Below the pieces are notes generated by a model. The model ran no database searches and was not told the DNA's origin. It worked only from the letters and a program-made list of their open reading frames with translations. This document shows, one piece after another, positions 12,091 through 24,081 of a stretch of 64,000 nucleotides of DNA. Position numbers and translations under genes: made by a program. Source of the DNA: Atherix ibis. Lineage: Eukaryota > Arthropoda > Insecta > Diptera > Athericidae. The DNA lies in NCBI GenBank assembly GCA_958298945.1, contig OY282605.1, positions 120,524,267 to 120,588,266 of the forward strand. Reading direction: 5' to 3'. Positions within the stretch are counted from its first letter, which is position 1. Each line of letters begins with the position of its first letter.

Positions 12091-12300
12091 CGAGGTCTTT
12101 TCAAAAAGTATCGGGAATTTTGAATTTCTGCGGCTTACTTAAATTCGATTTTCGATTTTTTGTGGCGTTATGTTGGTACTCATGTCTCTCACTTATGCCG
12201 ACAAGTTCGGCCATTTTGAATGTTCAGTTAATTTTTGACAGCTGGTTTGCTTGCACGTGTTTTGGCTAATCTTCGATTTTTTTATATATTCGATCGAAAA
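12091..12300 (+). mobile_element. long-TIR mariner family, truncated left arm
   Basis: The segment starts CGAGGTCTTTTCAAAAAGTA next to TA (12089-12090) and follows the family's left inverted-repeat arm through the TTTTGACAGCTG and GCACGTGTTTTGGCT blocks, then diverges near 12290. No right end is found, so it is a truncated copy. Confidence 0.8.
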
Positions 12301-12796
12301 TTGCTTAGATCAGGGATTAAAACAAGCAACCATCGAAGTCATGGCCCTTTTGACTTGGAAGATTTGCGCATGGAACTGGTAAAGGCTGAAACCCATTGAT
12401 CAAGCAAATAAATCGGCGTCATCTCGAATTCTCATCAAAGATCATTCCTAACCAGAGAGGGAGCATCTAATTATTCTCCGCACAATGTACACCCATCGGG
12501 ATACGAACAATCTGAACCACTTCCGATCCAACAACATAACGGGCCAATGATGTGCCAAAAACGATTTTTGGGATGGCTAGTTTGGAGTATATAATACCTA
12601 GACTCCTTCCAAAATGGCTCTAACTCTCTCTCCTCGATCCCTATCACACCTATTATTTTCTTTTCCATAAAATTTTTTATCCCGTATTTTAACTTAACCT
12701 TCCCCTTCGCTAGCCTACATATTTTTCCCCTTGGGAAATTTACACCTTGTTGTCTCCAGTATAAATACCTTCGGCATAAATCATATTTTTTTGTTA
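12301..12796. other. unclassified sequence, possibly decayed transposon
   Basis: GC-richer than the flanks but without an ORF of note. A 65-codon minus-strand ORF (12471-12668) has no recognised motif. It may be part of an older element into which the neighbours inserted. Confidence 0.3.
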
Positions 12797-13476
12797 CCAG
12801 TTCTAAAAGCTTAAATCCGCTGTTTGGTCATAGATGGCGTGAGTGTGCGTATTAAGCTACTATGGACACGCCATTCTCTTTTTTATGCGTTTGACATCTG
12901 TCAACAGTAATCAGTGTACATTGTCAGCAATTTCGTACAATAACATACATTTTTCCTTTGGTAATCATGTCTAGTTTTGTGGCAGAAAAAGAGCATATGC
13001 GGGAAGATCTGCTTTTCTGGTTCAATTTGAAGAAATCGTCTGCCGAATCGCATCGAATGGTTATGGTGGCCTATGGTGACTGTACTTTATCAGAAATAAC
13101 ATGCCGACATTGGTTTCGTCGGTTCAAAGATGGCAATTTTGACTTGTGGGACTAGAAGCGTGAAAATGTGCGTAGGAAGGTTGAGGACCATCAATTGCAG
13201 GCTCTTTTGAAAGAAGACAATACGCAATCGCAAAAAATGCTCGCAGAGCAATTGGGTGTTACTCGACCAGCCATTTCCTTGCGGCTGCGTGCCATGCGGA
13301 AAATTGGTGCCGCATGAATTGAATGATAGGCAGATAGAGCGACGCCAAAACACATGCGAAATCTTGCTCGCCAGACAAAAAAGAAAGTCGTTCCTGCATC
13401 GGATCGTGACAGGCGATGAAAAGTGGATATATTTCGAGAATCCTAACCTAACCGCAAGAAATCGTGGGTTGAAATA
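12797..13476 (+). pseudogene. 5' half of a mauritiana-like mariner transposase, broken
   Basis: From ATG at 12967 the translation reads MSSFVAEKEHMREDLLFWF and continues with SAESHRM and CRHWFRRFKDGNFD, the N-terminal HTH region of mauritiana-subfamily (Mos1-like) transposases. In-frame TAG at about 13153 and frameshifts near 13300 interrupt it. It then resumes through HELNDRQIERRQNTCEILL and the first catalytic block HRIVTGDEKWIYFENP. Homology stops near 13470, so the second and third catalytic residues are gone. TACCAG at 12795-12800 may mark the left TIR start, about 170 bp before the ATG as in Mos1; that boundary is tentative. Confidence 0.88.
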
Positions 13477-13698
13477 AAAATCTTTTTTTAGTAATTTTTG
13501 CAAAAAAAAATTTTCAAATATTTTTTTTTTTTAATTTTAAAAAATTTAGTATTTTTAAAAAAAAAAATTTTTTTTTAATTTTTTACCATCATATTTATAT
13601 TTTTCATTCCTTAAAGGGAAAAAACTACTTTTATCAGTAGTTTAAATGTGATTTTATTAAAAGGATAAAAGTATTAAGAAATCGTTAACTTTATTATA

Positions 13699-13922
13699 CG
13701 AAGTCTGTTAAAAAAGTATCGCGAATTTTGAATTTCCTCGGGTTACGTACATTCGATTTTCGATTTTTTGTGGCGTTATATTGGTACTCATGTCTCTCAC
13801 TTATGCCGACAATTTCGGCCATTTTGAATGTTCAGTTAATTTTTGACAGCTGCTTTGCTTGCACGTGTTTTGGCTCGTCTTCGATTTTTGCTCGAAGACG
13901 AGCCAAAACACGTGCAAGCAAA
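13699..13922. mobile_element. foldback derivative of the long-TIR mariner family
   Basis: It starts CGAAGTCTGTTAAAAAAGTA after TA (13697-13698) and carries the whole left arm to about 13887. It then goes directly into the inner end of the right arm in opposite orientation. This creates a perfect 31-bp inverted repeat (13854-13884 and 13892-13922) around a 7-nt loop. The right arm is cut off at 13922. The coding region has been lost entirely, leaving an arm-loop-arm structure. Confidence 0.85.
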
Positions 13923-15165
13923 TTTCTAGGTTTTGGTTGGGAAGAATTTTAAGAGCCGGAAGTCCAACAGGACTTAGACAACACACCTTGCTTTTCTAGT
14001 CATGCTTGTCGCGTGCTTTATTGCGTTGAGGGGTTAAAAGTTTGTGCTCTCACACCCACAATAACAAACAAAAAAGCATGCCTGTCAGTTAGGAGTAAAT
14101 GGATACAACTAAAGGGAGAGAAAAAAAGAGAGAAGAAAGAACAGCAGAATGCGTTTAAATAAAAAGTAACTATTTTGAAAAAAAAAGAATTATTTTATTG
14201 AGAAAAGAAAACCTAAAACTGAGGGAAAAGGAACAGGTAATATGAACTATTAGGGGAAGAGGTGTGGGGGGTCTGGTAAAGAACAGGTAATGGGGTGGAA
14301 AGGTGAGGAGCAGATATTAAAATTGGATCCAAATCCTCCCATCGGCACTTTTCGGCCCAACAAATTTTGGAGTGCCCTTATTACAGCGACAATGATCAAC
14401 CCTTCGAACTCAGCTAATTTTGAAAATTAGGGTTATCTGACCTGTAGCCTGAAGCAGGAGAAATCTTGGAATAATAAAAAAAATGGATTAGCTTAATTCG
14501 TTATAAATCTTATTGCATCAACATTTTAGTAACAATAATAGTAATAATAATAAAATTTAGGTTTTATTTATAAAAATTATTCAATATTATTTATTGAAAT
14601 TAATTTAATTTATAAATAAGAAGATGTGAAAATTCTTTTCAAACAACTGGCAAATACACGAAGCCCCAAAGCGAAAATAAACATTGATTGTCAAAGCTTA
14701 ATAAATTTAAAATGTGCGTCTTACTCTTTGTTCATGAACTTAATCAGCTTAGTTACTATTCTGCTGAATAGATGGCATCACTTGGTCAGATACTATCCGT
14801 TCTTTCGCTTTCAATTCTTTAACAAGAGACACTGTCCTCTGGTCTCATATAATTTTCAATCGTAAATATAACCGATTAAAAGGATAATATTTTGAGTTAT
14901 AACAGGTAATTTATAAATTTATTTAATTAAAAACAAATCTTAAACATAATTAAATTAAAGAAGTTTTTATATTACAAATGATAAGAGGACAAATTTTTTT
15001 TATATTCATTTAATGTTGTGTTGCTGCTGCTGAATGCGTTTTTGTTCTGCTTTTGCTTTAAACGAGCATATTTCTTTTAGAATTCTATTTAAACTCAAAC
15101 TAATATATATAGTTTTTTTTCTAATTTCCTATGGACTTAAATTGGAAAAATTTCATTTAAAAAAT
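13923..15165. other. non-coding, no clear feature
   Basis: Unique sequence. The 13975-14470 part is less AT-rich and might be decayed mobile DNA, but no motif is recognised. A 79-codon ORF at 14626-14865 has no recognisable domain. Confidence 0.4.
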
Positions 15166-15258
15166 ATTTTATATGTGTCTCATTATATCAAAGTGTGCAC
15201 GGGACTCTAGTTGCACACTCTTTATTCTTGGTGTATTCAGTCAATCCGGTCAGTCAGA
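15166..15258 (+). promoter_or_regulatory. possible transcription start and first exon with donor
   Basis: The block contains two TCAGTC initiator-like words (near 15238 and 15250) and ends at TCAGA|GTAAGTTTT, a consensus donor with GT at 15259-15260. The small inverted repeat GTGTGCA/TGCACAC lies just upstream. This is consistent with a very short non-coding first exon on +; no TATA box at the right distance is evident. Confidence 0.35.
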
Positions 15259-15419
15259 GTAAGTTTTTTGGATTTTTGTGCAACGTAACTATTAGGAAGA
15301 TATAATTTATTTTGTTGATATTAGATAAAAACCAAAAAGATTTTCAACATTTCCCATCAAATAATAATAGCGCATTAGAAAGTATTTCATGTTTGGTATT
15401 GGTCCGAATAGGAAAACTT

Positions 15420-15623
15420 GGATAGTTTGACACTATTGGCGGCGGTGTCGAAGGCATACGTTCATCGTTTGACAGAAACAGTTGAAAGATTGGCCTGTCA
15501 GAAGTTACTAGTACGATTTATAACTCGTAGTTTATTTTAGTTAAAATTAATTTCTGTTTCGAGAATTTCATTAAATCATTTTCTATTGAAATCAGTCACT
15601 TATCAATATTTAAGAAACTCACA
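15420..15623 (+). other. possible alternative leader exon with donor
   Basis: A less AT-rich block with GGCGGCGGTGTCGAAGGC near 15437 ends at CTCACA|GTAAGTAAG (GT at 15624-15625). With the acceptor at 15960 it would delimit a 337-nt intron. It looks like a non-coding leader exon. The 5' limit is a guess. Confidence 0.4.
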
Positions 15624-15960
15624 GTAAGTAAGTACATGATAATATATTGTGTACCAATAGTAAAGTTTGTCATCAAAAAAAAAAAAAAAAAGTATTCGTG
15701 GGTATTGTCAACTCGAATTGAATTTATTAGTTATCAGTCAAAGTAATTTGTTCACTAACTAGAATTGATAGATTTGCTATTATTTAATAATTGTTGAATA
15801 ATTCCAAATTGGGATGCAATGCGCGATATATTTTACGATAATAAGAAAATTTCAATATACTTTGTTGAGTAGTTTTTTTTTTCTTCTTTAATTTTAAAGA
15901 AAAAACCATCTTAAATAATAACGTATCAATAATATTTACTTTTGTTGAAATTCTTTACAG

Positions 15961-16121
15961 ATAAGTTCAGCACCACCACCAACAATGATGATGGTGCCCC
16001 ATTATTCGATGAGTTTGGGCCAATCGGATAGTTGTAATGGATTTTTATTGGCAACAATTCTTAAAAAATTATACTATAAATATTGGCGAAAAGAATTGCA
16101 TATATCATAAAAGCAAAAATG
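15961..16121 (+). other. internal exon, leader, ending in ATG at the splice junction
   Basis: It is bounded by a good acceptor (AAATTCTTTACAG, AG at 15959-15960) and a strong donor (AAAAATG|GTAAGTATT, GT at 16122-16123), giving a 161-nt exon. It carries a 41-codon ORF and then, as its last three bases (16119-16121), an ATG in a good fly context (GCAAAAATG). The main start codon of the host transcript could therefore sit exactly at the junction. The host gene is unknown; NSL1 downstream on the same strand is one possibility. Confidence 0.5.
15985..16110 (+). CDS. 41-codon small ORF / uORF
   Basis: ATG at 15985-15987 (ACCAACA before ATG, a favourable context) is followed by two more ATGs in frame. 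The reading frame is open to TAA at 16108-16110. The peptide begins MMMVPHYSMSLGQSDSCNG and ends with a basic, aromatic stretch KKLYYKYWRKELHIS. There is no signal peptide or membrane segment. It lies wholly inside an exon with good splice signals and stops 8 nt before the terminal ATG. It could be a regulatory uORF or a small peptide gene. It matches nothing I recognise, and chance is not excluded. Confidence 0.35.
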   Translation: MMMVPHYSMSLGQSDSCNGFLLATILKKLYYKYWRKELHIS

Positions 16122-16194
16122 GTAAGTATTTATTAAATTAGTTTTTTTAACTAAATCTAGTAAAGAAAGAATTAAAGTTGTACGGGCATAAGGG

Positions 16195-16419
16195 ATGACT
16201 CTCTGTCTCGTTCGTACAGAATTCAAGTCTATCCGTCAAATAACATATGTGTCAACTTATATCTGGGACTGCATTATCGACGTAAATAAGTTTTGCGATG
16301 CAGCGAACAATACCCCACCTGTAGAGTATTATCATAAACTGTTTATGTTGAAAATAAGTGTACACATGGTGAGAAGAGGGATTTTTGAATTGTCATTTTC
16401 TCCTTTGGACATTTATTAA
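16195..16419 (+). CDS. hypothetical 74-residue ORF
   Basis: ATG at 16195 opens a 74-codon frame. A possible acceptor (TCTCGTTCGTACAG, AG at 16221-16222) lies inside it, from which the frame stays open through TEFKSIRQITYVSTYIWDC. ACATG|GTGAGA near 16366 could be a donor. Composition is less biased than the flanks. The product is not recognised and no domain is visible. It might be an exon of the gene whose leader lies at 15.2-16.1 kb, although its phase does not match the ATG-ending exon at 16121. Confidence 0.25.
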   Translation: MTLCLVRTEFKSIRQITYVSTYIWDCIIDVNKFCDAANNTPPVEYYHKLFMLKISVHMVRRGIFELSFSPLDIY

Positions 16420-17388
16420 TTAAATTTATCTCAACTGGAAAATTTTATTTAAAATCAAAAATTTTTAAGATTTTTTTTTTTTCAATAATATTTGTTCTGT
16501 TTTTCTTTTTGGGTAAATTATTACCTTTTCTTTTTTCCTATTTGTTTAATATTTTAACAAAATAATTTCATTTTATGTTAGAACCGTTTCTGATTAGTTT
16601 TTTAAGCTTTCGTTGTAATTTAAAGAAAAATAATTCTTTTTTTACAAACTATTTTAATTTATTTTTGTTATACGGAATTTTTTTTTTTTTTTTTAGATAA
16701 AATTGTTTATTTGAAAAAATTATATTTTTTGGGAAGAACCTTTTAAAAATTATGTTTTTTCTTTGTATTCATTGGTAAGAGGTGCAGGGGGGGGGAGGGG
16801 TTGTTAGTTGGGAAAAGGGTCATTATATTTATAGGGAAATGAATGTTTTTTTTCTCGATTGAATTTCTTATAAAAAAAAAACGTTTAGTTTAAAAAAAGT
16901 AAAGTTTTCGATTGAAATTTTATATAAAAAGAAAAGTTTAATTAATTTAAAAAATTATTTCACATTTTCTATAAAATTTCCTTTTTTATTTTATTTTTAA
17001 TTTGTAGTATTTTTTTTAAAAATTCTTTTTAATTTTTTTTTTCTCCATTTAACCGATTTTTTTTTTGATATTTAAATATTTTTTTTTTTTAAATTAATTT
17101 TTCTTCATTTATATTTTATAATTTAATTTATGCTGCGCAGTAATTATAAGAGAAAAAAAAATCCCTTCTCAAGGAAATGTGTATACGTACGCACGTATGG
17201 GTTGAATATATGTATATAAATACATTTAAAAATTAATTGCGCGGCAATTAATTTTAAAAAAAGAAATGGAAAATTTTAATAATATGAACTATTGTTTTTT
17301 TTTTAATCAAAATTTTTTTAATATAAATAAATTCGTTATTTTAATTAAGAAAAATGTTGACTAAATTTTTCCAAAAATTCATTTTTAG
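16420..17388. other. AT-rich non-coding DNA
   Basis: T-rich runs and a G-run near 16786-16798. No gene or element recognised. Confidence 0.5.
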
Positions 17389-18180
17389 GTTGGATGGATT
17401 TGGCCACGTTGACTAACTTTATGATAAAGATGGCTACAAGTGTACGGATACAAGTGCGAAGAGGATATAATAATGAAAATATCCAAAATATCCTTTGTGC
17501 TGATAGATGTATAGGCACGCATGCACCAACAAAACCAAAAACAACAACAACAACAATATCTCGCAACAACGACCTAACCAAACAGTCATACTTCCACATG
17601 TGCATTTCATTCAACCGATTGTGGTGCTATCTTGTGTCGTTCGTTACAATTACGAATTGATGCGCGCGTGTTTTCTCTCTGCGTCGCGATAATGCACGCA
17701 CACCATAGCGTACAAAGTGAAGCCACCAGCTATGATCACGGGCGTTGGATACGAATACGTTGAATCGGTACGGTTGTGTTATAAAAGAGTACCTAAGTAT
17801 ATATATATATATATATATATAAAGGGTATTTGGTTATGTGAGTGCAACTCGATATACGGGCAAACAAACACTGTTAATATGAGAATCGTCGAATGGTCGC
17901 TGAATTCATGATGTGTCGAAGTGGAAGCGCAAAATGCTTCTTGTGTGAATAGTGAAGAAAAAAAAAAAGCGCAGCGCATTTAGAACAACTCGTCGTCGCT
18001 CTAAAACTAAATCAAAAGAATCTAATCAATATTACGTTAAAATATGTTATTTATGTGAAATCTAAATTTAAAAAAAAAAACCCCCATTCAAATAAAAACG
18101 ATATTAAATTAACAAATAAACGTAAAAAGTGCTGAAAATAGAAGAATTAATTTAAAGAAAGAAAGAAAAAAAAAATAATT
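17389..18180 (+). other. unique, less AT-rich block with promoter-like words
   Basis: After a possible acceptor (TTCATTTTTAG, AG at 17387-17388) the sequence becomes much less AT-rich. An 88-codon ORF starts at 17394 (MDLATLTNFMIKM) but matches nothing I know. TTATAAAAGAG near 17780 is a TATA-like word, and an (AT)n microsatellite follows at about 17798-17822. The block may be regulatory or leader sequence for the exon candidate at 18.2-19.9 kb. Confidence 0.3.
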
Positions 18181-18189
18181 TTTAAATAT

Positions 18190-19929
18190 TGGTTGCGCTG
18201 CTGCTAGTCAGTCGTCAAATCAGCAGTAAAAAACGAAAAGTAAAATCCGTAGAGGAGTAGTGGAAACAGCAAAAGCAGTCAGTGGAAGCAGAGAACATAT
18301 TTGTTTTATTGGTGGGTACTAGAAGCAATTCCGGCGACTGTATTTTACCACCAGACGTGTGTGCACGCGAGTGTGTATAGTATCAGTTTAGTGAGCAAAA
18401 ATAAAAAGAAACAAAAAAAAAAGAAATGAATTTTTATGAAGACAGGAAAAAAAATAACTAAATAATAGATATTCTGTGATGTACTACTAATATTGAAGAT
18501 GTGGTATATAATATAAAAATAAAAAATAAAAAATATTGTGAACTAGTGTAACGTTTAAAAAAAATTAGGGAGAAAAAACGAAGAAGAAGAAGAAAAATTT
18601 TACAATTAATAATAATAGTAATTAATTCTTAAATCAATTTGAAGGAATTATTTGGAATTTTTGTTGTTGCTACATTAGTGGTACGGAATAATAGTATTAG
18701 TTGGTTTTTTTTTTTTTTTCCTCTTCTCAAATTCATTCTGTCTGTCCGTATTTTCTCGAAATCTATATTATCGTAATTATTTTTTGAGAAATACGTACGT
18801 ACGTGCAAAAATAAAAACGGAAATTTAGTCTAGTCTCTTTTGCTAGAGTTTACTAGTTAATATAATTTTTTTTTTTTGTATTATTATATGTAGAATAATA
18901 ATAATAATAATAAGTTGTATTTTGTTGGTGCGTCGTGTGAGGAAATTTATTGAAAAAACCAAACTGTGTGTGAACTGAAACGGGAAAGCAAGCCGCCATT
19001 GTTAAAAAGATTCAAGTCGACTTTTTACCAACCACACATACTCTTCTACTACAACAGCGTTCGTTCTTGTTGAAATTCAACCCAAAACGATTGTGAATTT
19101 TTCAATTTTTCCGATTCGTTTTTCAAAAATATTATATTAAAAACGAACAAAAAAAGAAAAAAGACAAAAATTTCGATATTTTTGGAAAAGTAAAATTTTA
19201 TTTTTGCTTTTCCTTTTTTTATTATAACTAAAATTAAAAGGAGAATATAAATATATAAATAAATAAAATACATAAACGCGTACACGCATTTCGTAATAAA
19301 ATATTACGTCGTTGTTATAATAATAATAATAATAATAATAATTGCGCTCATCTCAGCCTCAAATTTTGTTCGGTAATTTTAAATTTACTTATTATAAATT
19401 GTAAGGTAAATTTTCTCGAAAAAAAAAAATTCATATTAATTTCATTAATAATAAATATTATTACAAGCTGCTGCTGCTGTTGTTGTGTGTGTGTAACTGT
19501 TATAATTATTTTTAGTTGTTTTCTCTTTCGATAATTAATAATTGGTTATTTTCTGATTCATTAGTGATAATAAATAAATTGTTTTTTTCTTTAAATTTAG
19601 AAGTAATAAAAAGAAATAAAGAAAAGTAAAAAAAAAAGAGAAAAATTCATATTGATGAGGAAAAAAAGTGTGAGTAATTTCGATATCGATAGAGCAGTTC
19701 TTCTTACGGTGTTCGTTAGGCCTTAACTGAAAAGGAAAAAGACCAAACGAGAGAGAGAAGGAGAGACAGTGAGTGAGAACATAGACTACCAACAATTTAC
19801 AGCAAGAAAAAGACCTTCGGTATCTTCTCTCTTCTCTTCTCTTCACTTCAAACAAAACAACAAAGAACAAACAACAACAAAAAAGAAAAGAGTGAATTTT
19901 TTTTTTTTTTTTTACTCATCATTATTAGT
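18190..19929 (+). other. candidate long leader (5' UTR) exon
   Basis: The region starts with initiator-like AGTCAGTCGTC words and contains GCCGCCATTG near 18990, a Pho/YY1-type motif. It is made of A-rich, CAACAACAA and short purine runs typical of fly leaders. It ends at TTAGT|GTAAGTTGG, a consensus donor with GT at 19930-19931. Microsatellites of TAA lie near 18898 and 19318. No long ORF is present. It is a plausible non-coding first exon for the + strand gene whose coding exons begin near 50.6 kb, but the 30-kb link is inferred. Confidence 0.35.
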
Positions 19930-19931
19930 GT

Positions 19932-22900
19932 AAGTTGGATTCTCTTCTTCCTAATTCGTTTTTAGTAGTTTTTATTTGAAATTTTTTTTTTAAATTTTCC
20001 CCTTAAATATTATTTACTAAAAATATGTTTTTTTCTGGAATAGGGTTTTTTTTTTTGCTTTTAAATTACAAAAAGATAAATCCCTAAATGGGTAGTTAAA
20101 AAAATCATTTCCCATTTAAACGGTATATATTTATTAAAAAAAAAAAAGGGCAAATTTAACTGCACGAATCTGGCTCAAAAAGCATGGTTGCTTGTGAATT
20201 TTATACGTGCGGCTGTGTGTGTGCATGTGTGCGAATTTATTGTAGAATTTTTCTGCTTCCAATACGAATTATTATAGAATAAAATTAGCAGAAGCAGTGA
20301 TAAAAAACAAAAAATTGTTTTTCTCTCTTTAATGTTAAGTGGTTGTATTTAAGATGATTGATAAAGTTTGTTTAGTTAATGTTGAAGGGGTGGGGGATGA
20401 GGAGGGGGTAATTGAAGTCTTTAAAGGGAGTAGACATGAAAAAGAGAATAAAAAATTGCGGTAATTTTTTTTTTTTTTAAATCATTTATCCAATATTGTG
20501 TAATTATTTAAGAGCAAATGAGAAGCAGAGACTGTTTTTTGTTTGTTTTTATGATATAACTTTTAATTTATTAAATTTATTGAAAACTGAATTTAATATT
20601 AATATTATGGTGTGTTTTGGTAGATCGAATGGAGTAGTTGTGTGCTCTTCTGCTTTTGATATTTACATATTATGTGTTTGTGGGATAAATGTGTATGCAC
20701 GCGTCTGACCAACAAAAAAATTATCGACCGAAAGAAAAATACTAGCTCAACAGCATGTATAACTGAGAGAGCGGATATACTTTGCAACCAGAAGGCGAAC
20801 ATTGGTTTCTTTATCGCACGCATATTTCTATAAGCAGCACACGTGCATGTGTCAAATGTGTATGGATTTGTTGAATACCAGAGCTCAAAGTGGCCACACA
20901 CAGAAACTGTATTGTACGCTTATAAATCCAGCGCTATTCTGAAATGCATGTGTAGTATTCATTCATTTTTTTACACACGTTATACAGTCTTACAAAACTG
21001 CCTACACCAACACATCCAATTGAACACGGACTGAAATCAATCGCGTCTCTGCATTTGGCTTGAGACGCTACCAAAATGTATATGCGATCAAAACCCTCTT
21101 CGTGCACATGGGTGTGTGTGTGCCTTTTTTTATACTCTCTTAACCACATTATTATGGGAAATTGTAGAAAATGCTGACTATATAGTATTCGTGCTATTGC
21201 CTCTCTGTTCACTCCGTATTACCACAAGCTGGATTGTTTGTTTCCTGTGAAATTCACATTTTCACATATAAATTATTGTTCTCTTCAATTTTCTAAAAAG
21301 GATATTTTACAATTAAATAATTTAGTAAGTTTTTTTTTTTAAAAATAATATAAATGGAAATTTTGCAAAAATAATTTCGTTTTTGTGATGATAAAATGTG
21401 CAAATTATAATGGAAGTGAATTTCTAGCGCGTAAAATTACTAGTTCATAATCGTCGTTTGTGAAATAAATTGTAAATGTACATTGGTGTGCGTGGCTGAT
21501 TCAATAGGTACAGTGGCTTGTGAAATTGTTTATGAATATTTCATTTTATTCTCATTTATGATTTTGAATTTAGGGGGGGGGGGGAATTTTTAATATTCTC
21601 CAAAGATTTTCTCCACAATCCTCCATAATCTATAATTTAGAAAAGAGCTTTTTTCCGAATTAAAACTGATGAAATATATAATATTTTTAGACATTTTTCG
21701 TTAATTTTTATTATAAATTATAGTAATTTGTTGTGAAAATAAAAATAAAAACTACAAGAAATTAAATCTAAACAAAAAAAATGAAATTTTTCTTAATTTA
21801 TATAACATCTTAAAGAAAGTTTTTTTATTGTATATCCATAAAAAAATTCTATAAAAAATATTAGAAAATTTGTAAAAATTGTTTCTGACAAAATGTTTAA
21901 TCTTTTAATAAAAAAAAACACTCAAATTTAGCACTTTTACTTTTTTTTTATCTTTAAAAATTACTGTAGACCTTAAAAAAATATTGTTTTTGCTAGAATT
22001 TCAATTCTAAACAAATGAAAATATTTGAAATGTTATAAAATGTTTGTGAAATTTGATTGATGGCCTAAGCACTCGTCTCTCTTCCCAATTATTTACTTTA
22101 TTTTTCTATTTACCCTTCTTTTAAATGGCAAAATTCTTATTGTACCATATTTCGAAAAAGGTTATTATTATTTTAGGTGATATTCCTTTTTGTAAATTAA
22201 ATATTTTGATGGGTTTTTTCCCATCAAAAATAAATAAAACGGTTTATGTACATTTTTAAATTGAAAGCTTATAAACGGTTTTGTTTTATTTTTTGTTAAA
22301 TTTTAGCAACACCTTTATTTACAATTAATATCAGAAAAAATGATGAAAAACAATTATTCAATAAGGACTGAGAAAATTTAATTGTGGCATCCCCAAATAA
22401 GCAAATTTAAGGTTATATTTTTTTTATTCTTACTTATATTTCCTCCAAACTATGATACTGAAACCTAAAAAAAAAAATTGCATACACATAATTCACTTCC
22501 TGAATTTTAAATTTGCAACTGAAATAATTGGTCCGTCAAAAGCTCAGGATCGTCTCTGTCTATTTCTACTAATAAAGGGTTCTTCATTAATGTTGCTCGG
22601 ATCTTTAAATTTGAATAAAACAAGTTGTTGGCGGATTGTGGCAGATTAAAGTAAATTCCATACAATTATGATTTAAAAATAAGTCTACGGCTTTGTTTGC
22701 AATCGTCATTGATCCTTACGGAAAAAATATCTCCACCTCAGAATAGAGGATAAAATTGATCTAAACCTTTACGATCTTTACTATCTGAAATCATATTATT
22801 ACTTGGTGATATTGAATTATTCATTTCGTGGTTTGGAAAGTATAGCCCTGCCATTTGAAAGCTGTCAAAGAATTAAATATCATCCAAAATGGAATTTGGT

Positions 22901-23201
22901 TAGTTTAAAATTTGATATTTTAAATTTAAAAGATCCTTTAACCTAACGAACAGGTTAAAATTGTAAAAAAAAAATTTCTTCAAATATGGACACTAACAAA
23001 ACCACTTAAATTTGTTTTGTTGTTATAGTTCTGTGATTGGATTTTTATATTCAATAAATTTTTCTTATCAAAAGTGAAATATTTGTTTCTTGGGAAAGGT
23101 GGATATTATCAAAATATATTTTTAACGCTCTAAGAAAAAATTAACATTTTTCGTTTCAATGTACCGAAATTTGTTGATGAATATTTTGATTAAAGGACAT
23201 A
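19932..23201. other. non-coding, probably intronic
   Basis: Unique AT-rich DNA with a somewhat GC-richer patch at 20600-21250. A small perfect inverted repeat TTTTGATGGG/CCCATCAAAA lies near 22205-22230. Short ORFs here (20496, 20843, 22452) have no recognisable domains. Confidence 0.5.
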
Positions 23202-24079
23202 CAAGGTCTGTTCAAAAAATATCGCGAATTTTGTGTTTTTTCAAAAATTATTTATTTTCTCATGAATATCTATTTTGTCCCCTTCAAAGTAATCCCCACC
23301 AGATATTATACACTTGTGCGAACGTTTTTTCCAATCCTCGAAGCACTTCAAAAAATCATTTTTTGCGATCTTGTTCAGCTCCTACTTCGATGCCGTCTTT
23401 ATCTCCTCAATCGTAGCGTAGCGTCGTCCTTTCATGAGGCTCTTCGGGGAAAAAAAAGTCACAGGGGGCCAGATCTGGGGAATACAGTGGCTTCGGAATT
23501 ATTAGTATGTTGTTTTTTGCCAAAAATGGCAAAAGCCAATTTTTGTTCTTCCACAAATCCGGGCGTATCTGGCGGATTGCTTCGCGCATAACGTGCAGGT
23601 AATATTCCTTATTGACCGTTCTACCCTGTGGCAAGAACTCATGTTGCACCAGCCCCTGCAATCGAAGAAAACTAAGCAAAACCTTCACATTCGACCGAAC
23701 TTGGCGCGCTTTTTTCGGTCTTTGTTCGTGCGGCAGTTTCTATTGCGATGATTGAGCTTTGATTTCCACGTCATAACCATAAACCCATGATTCGTCACCA
23801 GTTATGACCCTCTGGAGAAAATTTAGGCCGTCGCGGACGAGTCCAACAGCTCCTTAGCAATGTTAATGCGATGCTGTTTTTTGTCGAAAATGGGCAAAAA
23901 TCGAAGACGAGCCAAAACACGTACAAGCAAAGCAGCTATCAAAAATTAACTGAACATTCAAAATGGCCGAGCTTGTCGGCATAAATTAGAGACATGAGTA
24001 CCAACATAACGCCACAAAAAATCGAATATACGTAACCCGCGAAAATTCAAAATTCGCGATACTCTTTGAACAGACCTCG
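23202..24079 (-). mobile_element. long-TIR mariner family copy, 878 bp
   Basis: TA flanks both ends (23200-23201, 24080-24081). The right arm (about 23883-24079) is nearly full length; the left arm is recognisable only over its outermost ~30 bp. Between them lies a minus-strand transposase fragment without its N-terminal third. The element is therefore non-autonomous. Confidence 0.88.
23400..23890 (-). pseudogene. DD34D mariner transposase fragment
   Basis: Reading the minus strand from 23890, the frame fragments include KQHRINIAKELLDS, then LVTNHGF and VKVLLSF, VQHEFLPQGRTVNKEYYLHV, IRQIRPDLWKNKNWLLP and the hallmark YSPDLAPCDFF, which carries the third catalytic Asp. The second catalytic block (HHDNAPAH in relatives) is deleted: NWLLP passes directly to FLAKNN. 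The N-terminal HTH region is absent and several frameshifts are present. Confidence 0.87.
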
Positions 24080-24081
24080 TA

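Noticed and set aside
17798..17822. TATATATA run as a TATA box
   Set aside because: It is an (AT)n microsatellite; no positioned initiator supports a promoter there.
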